Positions 9,382 to 17,213 of a stretch of 64,000 nucleotides of DNA are shown here, in pieces (positions within the stretch are counted from its first letter, which is position 1; each line of letters starts with the position of its first letter). The translations under genes were made by a program, and so were the position numbers. Source of the DNA: Chloroflexota bacterium (GTDB lineage Bacteria > Chloroflexota > Dehalococcoidia > JACPQD01); assembly GCA_016190665.1 (NCBI GenBank), contig JACPQD010000082.1:1-64000 (forward strand), written 5' to 3'. The notes below the pieces were generated by a model. That model worked only from the letters and a program-made list of their open reading frames with translations, made no database searches and was not told the origin of the DNA.

Positions 9382-10554
9382 CTATTCTATCACTCCTTCT
9401 TTGCGCATTCCATCGATGGCCGCCGCGTCGTAGCCCAGCGACTTCAGCACCTCGTCCGTGTCCTCTCCTATGTTCGGAGGGAGCCGCTTGATCTGGAACG
9501 GGGTCTTACTCAGCTTGAAGGGTGGCGCAATGTACCTGTGGGTGGCTCCATCAGGCCCCTGAGCCTCGACCAGCATCCTGCGAGCGATGTTCGGGTCCGA
9601 CAATGCCTCCCCGAAGGAGTAAACCGGGGCGCAGGCGATATCTGTCCCCGTGGCCCTCAAGTGCTTGATCCACTCATCCCTGGTCTTCGTTCGGAATATT
9701 GCCCGCAGGTCCCGGAAAATCTCCTCTCTCTTCTCGCCGGCGGCCTTCTGATGGGGGACCAGGTCCTCCCTGCCCAGGGCCTTACACAGGTTCTGCCAGA
9801 ACCAAGGCTCATTGCACCCGATGCTCACGTACTTGCCGTCACTAGCCTCGTAGACGTTGTAGCATGGATTCAGGCCGGTCACGGGTGTGCGTCCCCTTTT
9901 GGGCTCAGGGTCACCAGCGAAGTACTCGTCGGCGGTATTGATATGCCAGGCGATCATGCCGTCCAGGTAGTTCACATCGATGAGCTGTCCCACGCCGGTC
10001 TTCTGCCTGCCCATGAGGGCCGTCAGGATGCCCAGGGCGGCGTGGACCGAAGCGGCCATGTCAGCCATATTTACCCCGGGCAGAGCGGGCGGCCCGTCAG
10101 CGGGTCCGGTGAGGTCAAGAAACCCGGCGTAGGAGATGTAGTTGATGTCGTGGGCCACGTAGTCGCGGTAGGCGCCTTCCTGGCCGAACCCGGATAGGGC
10201 GCAGTAAACCAGGCCCGGGTTCATTTTCTCCAGGGTCTCGTAGTCCATGCCGAGCCGCCGGGTAACGCCCGGGCGAAAGCCCTCAAGAAGCACATCGGCG
10301 TCTTTGACCAGCTTGAAGAATATCTCCTTGCCCTGGGGCGAGCGCAGGTTGAGGGTCATGTTGCGCTGATTGCGGTTGGCCGGCCTTGGGCGCGTGAAGG
10401 GTACGCCGGAGCCCTTGGCGCGTTCCGCCGCGTATCCGGGCTGCTCGATACTGAGGACATCGGCGCCGTAATCGGAGAGGAGCATCGCCGTCAAATGGCC
10501 CGGCCTGACGCGCGAAAGATGTATGACCTTATTGCCTTCCAGGGGCTGTTGCAT
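9382..10554 (-). CDS. class III CoA-transferase (CaiB/BaiF family)
   Basis: The 390-aa product has the usual N-terminal RPGHLTAMLLSDYGADVLSI, NQRNMTLNLRSPQGKEIF, VYCALSGFGQEGAYRDY, and the catalytic-Asp region VNMADMAASVHAALGIL. ATG 10554 is preceded by GGAGG. It is the first of three consecutive CoA-transferase genes and lies directly downstream of the UGDC selenoprotein gene, separated by about 110 nt of dispersed repeat and a G-rich tract. The substrate is not predictable. Confidence 0.88.
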   Translation of the reverse strand: MQQPLEGNKVIHLSRVRPGHLTAMLLSDYGADVLSIEQPGYAAERAKGSGVPFTRPRPANRNQRNMTLNLRSPQGKEIFFKLVKDADVLLEGFRPGVTRRLGMDYETLEKMNPGLVYCALSGFGQEGAYRDYVAHDINYISYAGFLDLTGPADGPPALPGVNMADMAASVHAALGILTALMGRQKTGVGQLIDVNYLDGMIAWHINTADEYFAGDPEPKRGRTPVTGLNPCYNVYEASDGKYVSIGCNEPWFWQNLCKALGREDLVPHQKAAGEKREEIFRDLRAIFRTKTRDEWIKHLRATGTDIACAPVYSFGEALSDPNIARRMLVEAQGPDGATHRYIAPPFKLSKTPFQIKRLPPNIGEDTDEVLKSLGYDAAAIDGMRKEGVIE

Positions 10555-10570
10555 TCAGTCCTCCTCTCAC

Positions 10571-10614
10571 TAGCACTCAGCTCTCGGCCTTCAGCGGTCA
10601 GCCATCAGCCTGCT
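10571..10614. repeat. dispersed AGCTTTCAGCGGTCAGC-type repeat
   Basis: Intergenic DNA with repeating CAGC/GCTGA words (ACTCAGCTCTCGGCCTTCAG, then CGGTCAGCCATCAGCC). The same family recurs near 15935, 17150, 19450, 22780, 27755 and 29900, always between genes, and can fold into alternative small hairpins. Confidence 0.6.
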
Positions 10615-10624
10615 GACGCCCGAT

Positions 10625-10666
10625 CCCCGACCTCCGACCCTGACCCCCAACCACCGGCCCCGGCCC
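10625..10666 (-). other. G-rich tract just after the stop codon
   Basis: Directly after the TAA at 10669-10667 the minus strand has GGG-CC-GGGG, then GGGGG-TCA-GGG and GGGG. It could form a G-quadruplex in the transcript, although one loop is long. Confidence 0.4.
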
Positions 10667-12310
10667 TTACTTCCCGATCTCCACAATTATCGGCTCGCCG
10701 ACCCCTGTGAGGTAAGAGCCTTTTCCCACGGGGCCGCCGACCACCAGGACATGGAACCAGTCCGGGCCGCCAGCGATGGGCAGCAAGGTGTTCTCCGGAG
10801 CATCCATGAGCCATTTCCACGCATTGGTGAGCCTGCCCGGGCCCACATTGCTGCCGTACTTGAGATAGCGCCACTCGATACGGGCATTGTGGTACATGAA
10901 CTCCTGGACATCCTTCTTGGACCAGCCTTGCTTGGCGATAATTTCGGCGTGCTCCGGACAGAGAAGGAGGAAATTCTGCCAGATACGGTTGCCCTGGAGC
11001 CATGAGCTGACGGAACAGGCCCCGGCGCTGTTGGCAGTGCCGGCGTAGGACTGAAGGACGTGCTCTGCCTTGTAGCTCCTCAGGTCCATCACCTCGAGCT
11101 GCGACTCCACGCCGAACATAGTGACCGTGCTGGTGTCCTTGCTGAAGCCTCTGGTGACATGGAAGGGCTCCCAGGGGTTCTTTTCCTCGTTCTCCGCCAG
11201 GCACATACTGTATTTGTTCGGCGAGCCGATGGTATCCATGTCCAACTCCCCGACATAGGCGTGGCCGATATTCATCATGATGAGGCGGATGGCCCTGCCG
11301 ATGACGGTGTTGGCGAAGGACTGGACACCCGGCCCCAGGGCGCCGCGGCCCGAGTTGATGTTCAACTCTTTGGCGATGGGCCCATTGACGATGGTGATGG
11401 GGGCCATGGGCCCCGTGGATACGGCCACGGTCCCCATGTTGAAGCGGGGATCGGACATCCCCTGGACTGCCGCGATGAGCACCGGGAGTTGGCCCGGGAG
11501 GCAACCCGCCATAACGGCGTTGACGGCGATCTTCTCCACGCTGGCGGTCCCATTGCCCGGCTCCAGAATGGTGATGATTTCTTCAGGCCGGCGGCTGGTC
11601 CCCGCCAGCATCGCTTCGACCTTCTCGCTAGTGGGCGGTACCAGGGGGAAACCATCGCCCCAGCCGTTCCTGAGGAAGAACCGGTTCATCTCCTCGACAG
11701 CCGAATAGGTGTCTCCGGCTTCGAAGCGAAAGGTCTTGGGGGCCTCTCTTTCGACAGTTAATGGCACGTCCCTGGTCAGCCCGGCAATGATGTCGTCCAG
11801 ATTCTCCCCTACCTGCCGGCTGATGTCCTCGCGCGATTGGTTGGTCAAGGGACGTGACAGCACCGCGAGGGCTATCTGCTTCAGGCCGAAGGCGCGGGCT
11901 GTGGCGCGAGCATCGGACTCGAAGCCCTCGGCGGTCATCGATACCGTGGGGATGCCCGCCTTCTCGTAATAGACCATGTCGTGGACAAGCCGCGACGTGC
12001 AGTCACCTCAGTCGGCGGTGGCGCTGATGATGCCGTCAACGCCGCTTTGGGCAACCTTCTCAAGGACGTGTTTGGGAGCTGGGAATCGATGGTAGAACTT
12101 CTTGAACTTGACGCCTTCGTATTTGGCTTCCGTCAGCCGAGCGATCTCTTCCAGTCCGGCATCCCCGCCAGGCTTGGTGTTCCAATAGAGCCCGATCTTC
12201 TTGCCCCGAAGGTCGGGCACACGTTTAGCGGATTTGACGGTCTTGGCAGCCGTCGGAGCAACCGGGTCATGCACCTCTACCGCCACCCTGGTCTCGTTTC
12301 GAATAGCCAT
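10667..12310 (-). CDS. UGSC family selenoprotein, long form with UGDC motif (Sec at codon 101)
   Basis: Reading TGA 12010-12008 as selenocysteine gives a 547-aa protein. The site reads ISATAD-U-GDC-TSRLVHDM, so the usual Ser is Asp (GGT GAC TGC). The N-terminal domain (RVPDLRGKKIGLYWNTKPGG) and C-terminal domain (WGDGFPLVPPT, INAVMAGC-like VNAVMAGCLPGQLPVL, NPWEPFHVTRGF) closely follow the first UGSC gene in the window. The ATG at 12310 has GGGAGG seven nt upstream and aligns with the start of the paralog. Divergently oriented upstream lies a glutaredoxin-like gene, and downstream are three CoA-transferases. Function is unknown. Confidence 0.86.
11978..11996 (-). promoter_or_regulatory. candidate bacterial SECIS hairpin
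   Basis: Eleven nt after the TGA, GTCG pairs with CGAC, and an inner GG pairs with CC around CTTGT after a C/A mismatch. It is the weakest stem of the seven but at the same position. Confidence 0.45.
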
Positions 12311-12531
12311 GCAAGCCTCCCTGACTCCAAACATCTTGTTCTGGTTAAGCAAGCCCCCGTATGAGAGTCTCCCTCAGATTGCTGCAGTACCCAAGCGCCA
12401 TGCCGAGTCCTCTGCTGTATACATTCTATTCGTGCTGTCAAGATGTAATATCCTCGTTAGCTCCATGCGAACGGGTGAACCTGGATGGCATATGACCGCG
12501 CTCATGCAGGCCGATTGCAGGGACAGTGTGC

Positions 12532-12537
12532 TAGAAT
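12532..12537 (+). promoter_or_regulatory. extended -10 element for the glutaredoxin-like gene
   Basis: TAGAAT preceded by TGC fits an extended -10. No convincing -35 was seen at 17 nt. Confidence 0.3.
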
Positions 12538-12569
12538 AGTTGGAGGAAGCTCTCAAGGAGATGCTCGCG

Positions 12570-12839
12570 GTGATTACTGTCTATGCCACCCGGTGGTGCC
12601 CCGACTGCGGTAGAGCCAAGGAGGTCCTCGACACACATCGCGTCGCCTACAAGTTGGTGTACCTGGAAGAGGAGCCATCCGCGCGGGATATCGTGCTACG
12701 GCTGAACGGCGGCATGCGCTCAGTCCCTACGATAATCTTCGATGACGGCTCCATCCTCGTCGAGCCGTCGAATAGCCAGCTAGCCGCGCGTCTGGAGCAA
12801 GCTCAGGCGATTTCGAAGGGGGCTGAGCCGCCAGAGTAA
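12570..12839 (+). CDS. glutaredoxin-like protein (mycoredoxin type, CPDC)
   Basis: The 89-aa product starts VITVYATRWCPDCGRAKEVL. It has a thioredoxin-fold beta strand followed by a CPDC redox motif at about residues 10-13 and the cis-Pro segment SVPTIIFDDGS near residue 60, as in mycoredoxin and glutaredoxin-like NrdH relatives. I chose GTG 12570 because AAGGAG lies nine nt before it and family members begin right at this strand; TTG 12540 or ATG 12561 are alternatives. It is the only plus-strand gene in the first 27 kb and is divergent from the UGDC selenoprotein gene. It might reduce a selenenyl-sulfide in that protein, which is inference only. Confidence 0.8.
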   Translation: MITVYATRWCPDCGRAKEVLDTHRVAYKLVYLEEEPSARDIVLRLNGGMRSVPTIIFDDGSILVEPSNSQLAARLEQAQAISKGAEPPE

Positions 12840-12908
12840 ACACACCACACAGTCTGTGTTCCCGAAGGCAGGCGAGACACATAGTCAATGTGCGTGGGAC
12901 TGTCGAGT

Positions 12909-13967
12909 TCACGCCATAGCTTTGGCGCCAGACATATACTCCTCGAGTATCGCCAGGTTGGCCAGTCCGGGGGACAGTGCTCCTTCCTGTATCTGGCGGA
13001 GGACAGCCGTCATCGCTCTGTTCGCCGGTGTGGGCACCTTGACCTCCAGCCCCTTTTTGACTATCAGCCCGTTGAGGTAGTCTATCTCGGTGAGGCGCCC
13101 TTTAGCGATGTCCTGCTGGACCATGCTGGTTGATCTTCCACCCGTGCCGCCGATGACCACCGCCATGAATTTCCTGAACAACTCATCCCTTATGCCGCCA
13201 CGAAAGTCCTCCGCGGTGAATCCGGGGATAGGTTCCAGCTTAATCCCGAGGGCGGTGGCCACCTGAGCGGCCTCTTTGCCCAGCTTAGTCACGAAATCCA
13301 GGACCCTCGGGTTCTCCACTATCTCCGTTCGCTTGGCATCGAGCGCCGCCCGAGTGGTCGCACGCATGCAGTTGAATATCAGCTTGGTCCATTTCGCGCC
13401 CCAGATATTCGTTGTGACCTGCGTTTTGGCGACGGCGCTCAGTATATGCGCCACTTCCTCAAGACGCGGCGTCATCTGGCCATCGAGCTCGCCCAGGACG
13501 AACTCCCCGTGCACACGGTTGGTGTTGCGGTAGACCTGCCCCGGTACGAAGGCGTCCGCTGATATCTCGAAGGCGCAGCCGATGTCCCGCTCGCGTCCGA
13601 TTATGGGTGCGATCCACTCATCGTTGAGGCTGTTCTGTACCGAGACGAGCACCCCATCGGGCTTCAAGAAGGGCTTGATGAACTCCGCCAGCCAGGTGGA
13701 GTCGTAGGACTTACAGGTGAGAAAGACGATATCGAACTGCCGCATCGGCGCTTTGTGAAGGTCTTTCATCTCGCAGAGATGGAACGCTCGCACCGGCGCA
13801 ACGAATTCCTCCTCCGGCATGGTAACGCGCAGTCCCTTGGCCTTCATCGCCTCCACATGAGCTGGCCACTGGTCGATGAGTATTACATCGTAACCTGCTC
13901 TGGTGAGATCCGCGGCGACACTGGACCCTATGGCGCCAGTGCCCAGGACGGCCATGCTTTTCGTCAT
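12909..13967 (-). CDS. ketopantoate reductase-like dehydrogenase (ApbA/PanE family)
   Basis: The 352-aa product begins with a Rossmann GxGxxG (AVLGTGAIGSSVAADLTRAG), followed by LTCKSYDSTW and VQNSLNDEW. It also has the family's WxKLxxN signature (KWTKLIFNCM), which contains the catalytic Lys, and a C-terminal helical domain with DYLNGLIVKKG. The reaction would be NADPH-dependent reduction of a 2-oxo acid or related carbonyl. ATG 13967 has AAGGAG at five nt. Two close paralogs lie at 23690-25863, so one organism keeps three versions. A housekeeping role in pantothenate synthesis is unlikely for all three. Confidence 0.87.
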   Translation of the reverse strand: MTKSMAVLGTGAIGSSVAADLTRAGYDVILIDQWPAHVEAMKAKGLRVTMPEEEFVAPVRAFHLCEMKDLHKAPMRQFDIVFLTCKSYDSTWLAEFIKPFLKPDGVLVSVQNSLNDEWIAPIIGRERDIGCAFEISADAFVPGQVYRNTNRVHGEFVLGELDGQMTPRLEEVAHILSAVAKTQVTTNIWGAKWTKLIFNCMRATTRAALDAKRTEIVENPRVLDFVTKLGKEAAQVATALGIKLEPIPGFTAEDFRGGIRDELFRKFMAVVIGGTGGRSTSMVQQDIAKGRLTEIDYLNGLIVKKGLEVKVPTPANRAMTAVLRQIQEGALSPGLANLAILEEYMSGAKAMA

Positions 13968-14024
13968 GCTTGCTCCTTCACCATTTGGGACGCCGAGTGA
14001 ATTACGAGGGCCGGGGGGACCGAT

Positions 14025-14049
14025 CCCCAACCCCCGGCCCCCGACCCCC
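14025..14049 (-). other. G-quadruplex motif just after a stop codon
   Basis: On the minus strand, two nt after the TAG of the SBP gene at 14052, there are GGGGG-TC-GGGGG-CC-GGGGG-TT-GGGG: four G-runs with two-base loops. This meets strict G4 rules. Confidence 0.7.
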
Positions 14050-14051
14050 GT

Positions 14052-15785
14052 CTACTTCGCCAGCCACACATTAGCATGCTTGCTGTTATTGTACTGACCG
14101 ATGCCTGGCACATAGTTCTTCACTGTCAGCCAGTACCCAACCCAGCGGTCGACCCAGGCCGTTATGATCTTGGGCTGAAGCTCTAGCACGCGCTTCTGCA
14201 GATCGAGGGAGATCTTCCGTCGTTCGGAGACGTCCATGGTCGACCCCTGTTTCTTGTGCAGCTCGTCGTATTTCTGGTCACTGAACTTCCCGTAATTGAA
14301 GGCTCCTCCGCTCATCAATCTTTGACTCGCCTCATCGGGGTCTGAGATCCTCAGCGCCCCGGAGATGGGGAACATATCCCAGTTGCCTTGCCTTCTGGTG
14401 TCCAGGTATATCGAGTATTCCAGGAGCTCTATTTTCGCATTGATGCCGAGCTTGGCTGCCTGGTCCTTCAAGAATATGGCTATGTTCTCCCATTCTCTGC
14501 CTCGTCTGACTGGCCAGGTCACCTCAAATCCATTGGGGTAACCCGCCTCAGCCAATAGCTTCTTCGCCTCGGCGACATCCGCATCTTTGGGCTGCCTGTA
14601 GCCAGGCATTTTGAGCAGCTCTTCCTGGGGAATGGCCCATTCTGAACCGGGAAGCATCAGCCCCCCAACCCTGCCGCTGCCTTCCAGCGCCACTTCCACG
14701 GCCTTCGGTCGGTCGATGGCCAGGTTTATTGCCTGGCGCACGCGGAAGTCGACTCCCGGCCCCCTGGTAAAGTTGAACAGGAGCTCATGCCAGGCGAGCG
14801 TGGTGAATTTCTGCGCCACTGCTTTGTCTTTCATCTGGGATTGAACGGCTGCGCCCTCCGAAGCGCTAAGCACAGAGCCTCCTGGCGCCGTGAGCATGAC
14901 GCGCCCGGTGCGGAAGGCAGCGAACCGCGTGGCGGCATCCGGCATGACATAGTAAGCGACCCCGTCGAGGTAGGGGCGGTCCTTGACGAAGTAGTCGGGA
15001 AACTTAGTCAGCTCTAGCTGGCTTCCCGCATTGTACCGCTTCAGTTTGAAGGGGCCTGTCCCCATTACCTCACCCTTCATATGCCCTTTGGCCTCTGTGA
15101 ATGCCTTTGAGAAGATGACGTTCTCTCCCCGCGCAAGCTGGGGGATGAAGGCATATTGGGGAGCTTTCATGGTGATCTTGATAGTGGAGTCATCGGGGGC
15201 CTCTATCTTGAGAACTTGAGCATAAATATCCTTCCTGGGCATCAAGGTGCCCCTTGGTGCGTTGTAGGAGCGCTCAAGACTGAACAGGACATCCCGGGCC
15301 ATCAGGGTAGACCCGTCGTGGAACTTGACGCCCTTGTTAAGACGGAGGGTGTACTCGGTGCCGTCCTTACTGACGTCCCAGCTTTCAGCGAGATCGCTGA
15401 TCACCTTGTCGTTCTTGAGAGGATCGTATTGAAGGAGGCCGTTATAGGCGGGTCCCAGGGGCACGTGGGCACCGAGGTCGGACTCCTGATGGAGGTCCAG
15501 GGTAGGAGGGTCGCCGAAGACAACGACAGTCAGGATGCCGCCGTACCTGGGTTGGTCCGCCGCCGGCTTTGGGGACGGGGCTGGCGCGGCCGGTTTCGGC
15601 GCTGGGGTCTCCGCCGTGGCGGGCGCCTTCCCAAGAGCTGTGGGCGCGGCTGGCTTAGCCGTGGGGGCCGCTGCGGGCTTGGGGGTCGCTGCGGGAGCGG
15701 CTGCGGGGGCGCAGCTTGCCAGAAGCAGCGCTAGGGCCGCCCCGATGTAAACGGGGATAGCCATCGACGGCCATGTCTTGTGCAT
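14052..15785 (-). CDS. ABC-type substrate-binding lipoprotein, family 5
   Basis: The 577-aa product starts at ATG 15785 (AAGGAGG upstream) with a signal peptide ending in the lipobox LLASC near residue 27. A long Ala/Pro/Lys linker follows, then PRYGGILTVV, which opens the family 5 solute-binding domain. GVKFHDGSTLMARDVLFSL, VMGTGPFKLKRYNAGSQLEL and AKKLLAEAGYPNG are typical internal blocks, and it ends WLAK. It lies upstream of the ketopantoate-reductase-like gene on the same strand, with a G-quadruplex motif between. There is no cognate permease nearby and the ligand is unknown. Confidence 0.9.
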   Translation of the reverse strand: MHKTWPSMAIPVYIGAALALLLASCAPAAAPAATPKPAAAPTAKPAAPTALGKAPATAETPAPKPAAPAPSPKPAADQPRYGGILTVVVFGDPPTLDLHQESDLGAHVPLGPAYNGLLQYDPLKNDKVISDLAESWDVSKDGTEYTLRLNKGVKFHDGSTLMARDVLFSLERSYNAPRGTLMPRKDIYAQVLKIEAPDDSTIKITMKAPQYAFIPQLARGENVIFSKAFTEAKGHMKGEVMGTGPFKLKRYNAGSQLELTKFPDYFVKDRPYLDGVAYYVMPDAATRFAAFRTGRVMLTAPGGSVLSASEGAAVQSQMKDKAVAQKFTTLAWHELLFNFTRGPGVDFRVRQAINLAIDRPKAVEVALEGSGRVGGLMLPGSEWAIPQEELLKMPGYRQPKDADVAEAKKLLAEAGYPNGFEVTWPVRRGREWENIAIFLKDQAAKLGINAKIELLEYSIYLDTRRQGNWDMFPISGALRISDPDEASQRLMSGGAFNYGKFSDQKYDELHKKQGSTMDVSERRKISLDLQKRVLELQPKIITAWVDRWVGYWLTVKNYVPGIGQYNNSKHANVWLAK

Positions 15786-16111
15786 GTGGCGCCTCCTTGG
15801 CACGGTTTTCTACACATCGGCAAACCCGTCGTTCTGGGATGCCTCATTACTACTTTACGAGTGGAATTGCGCGCAAGATGCGCATGATTTTAGATTTTTG
15901 ATTGTAGATTTTGGATTTCGGCAATCAGCAATCAGTTTTCAGCGAGCTGATAGCTGATGGCTGATTGCCAACCGCTCGCTGGCATTTGCCTTCCGCTACT
16001 ATGAAAATAATTCCCAACGCCCCGACGACGGCGGCAGGGGACAAGCCCGCTGCCCTACGGCATTTTCATGCTCGGTGGCGCCGGGCCAACGGCATGGGGA
16101 ACTTCGCCGAG
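15786..16111. repeat. intergenic repeats, no gene seen
   Basis: About 326 nt without a credible ORF. It contains A/T-rich GATTTTAGATTTTTGATTG words (15886-15920), then the CAGC/GCTGA-type dispersed repeat (15922-15970), then a stretch rich in GGGACAAGCCCGCTGCCC (16038-16055). These resemble repeats found elsewhere in the window. Confidence 0.55.
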
Positions 16112-17116
16112 TTAGGGAGCAATGAGCGTTTTCACCTGAGTGGTGGGATTCAGCAGTCCTTCGAAAGCCTTTTCAATGTTGGCAAGCGGTTCCACGTCTG
16201 TAATCATTGCTTCGCAATTGACCCTTCTCGTGGCTATCAGGTCGACCGCTTCACCAAAATCGCGCCGCCAGTAAGCGCGGCTTCCCCTCACCTTCACCTC
16301 ACCATCCACCATATCATGAGAGGTCAGTTGGGCTGCCCAGTTCTCCGCCACCAGGGCAACTGTACCCCCTGGCCTCACCGCGGCGAAGGTATCCTGGATT
16401 GCCTGGGAAGCCCCGGCGCAGCCGAACGCGACATCAGCGCCGATACCAGTAAGCTCGTAGACCCGCTGCCGAATATTGACCTCTGTGGGATCCAGCACCG
16501 CATCAGCGCCCATTTCTGCGGCGGCCCCTTTTCGACCTGCAGCCTTTTCCGTCACGTAGACATTGCCGGCCCCTCCCAGTCGAGCACAGGCAAGTACCTG
16601 CAGACCGATAGGTCCGGCCCCAACCACAACCACATTGTCCCCTATCTTTGTCTCCGAAAGATTGAAGACATGGAGAGCGACGGCCAGGCACTGGGCCATC
16701 GTAGTCTCTTTTTCGCTGACCGAATCAGGAACATGGAAGAGTTGGACCGACTTCGCCTTAGCGTATTCAGCATAGCCCCCCGGGTTTCCAGCTATCCCGG
16801 TTCCACTCCTGTTCAGACAAAGATTCCCCTGCTCGTGCAGGCACCAGAAGCAAGTATTGCACTGGGTGATCGGGTCTACGGCCACGAGGTCGCCCACAGA
16901 CCAACCCTCTACACCCTCGCCAACCTCCGCTATCCTCCCGCAGAACTCGTGGCCGAGAATTGATCCGGCGCCGCGACCAGTAGCGAACCGGTTCACGTCT
17001 GACCCACAGATGGCGCAGTAGCTTACTTTCAGCGCCACCTCGCCGGGACCAGGCCTGGGGACCGGAACATCCTCAATAACGAAGCGCCCTTTCTCCTTGA
17101 GAATCGCTGCCTTCAT
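16112..17116 (-). CDS. zinc-dependent alcohol dehydrogenase (threonine/sorbitol dehydrogenase-like)
   Basis: This 334-aa medium-chain dehydrogenase carries catalytic-zinc ligands in CAICGSDVNRF and GHEFCGRIAEVGEGV. The structural-zinc cysteines are in CNTCFWCLHEQGNLC, and a Rossmann segment reads VVVVGAGPIGLQVLACARLGG. It oxidises a secondary alcohol or polyol, or reduces the matching ketone, with NAD(P). ATG 17116 has AGGAGG upstream. It follows an SBP gene and has a paralog at 21753 next to the sister SBP, so SBP plus ADH seem to be a functional set. Confidence 0.9.
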   Translation of the reverse strand: MKAAILKEKGRFVIEDVPVPRPGPGEVALKVSYCAICGSDVNRFATGRGAGSILGHEFCGRIAEVGEGVEGWSVGDLVAVDPITQCNTCFWCLHEQGNLCLNRSGTGIAGNPGGYAEYAKAKSVQLFHVPDSVSEKETTMAQCLAVALHVFNLSETKIGDNVVVVGAGPIGLQVLACARLGGAGNVYVTEKAAGRKGAAAEMGADAVLDPTEVNIRQRVYELTGIGADVAFGCAGASQAIQDTFAAVRPGGTVALVAENWAAQLTSHDMVDGEVKVRGSRAYWRRDFGEAVDLIATRRVNCEAMITDVEPLANIEKAFEGLLNPTTQVKTLIAP

Positions 17117-17149
17117 TTATAGTAGCCTCCTGGATCAAGATTAGAAGCC

Positions 17150-17207
17150 TTAAGCGCTCAGCGGTCAGCCCACGAGCTTGCGGCGGCTGACCGCTGAAGC
17201 TAACCGT
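17150..17207. repeat. dispersed AGCGGTCAGC-type repeat
   Basis: CGCTCAGCGGTCAGCC and GGCTGACCGCTGAAGC face each other around CACGAGCTTGCGG, giving a sizeable hairpin downstream of the SBP gene ending at 17214. Confidence 0.6.
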
Positions 17208-17213
17208 TATGTG

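Noticed and set aside
12364-12460. Minus-strand TTGACA and TATACA upstream of the UGDC gene as a promoter
   Set aside because: The spacer is only 14 nt, too short for a normal sigma-70 promoter, and no better partner was found.
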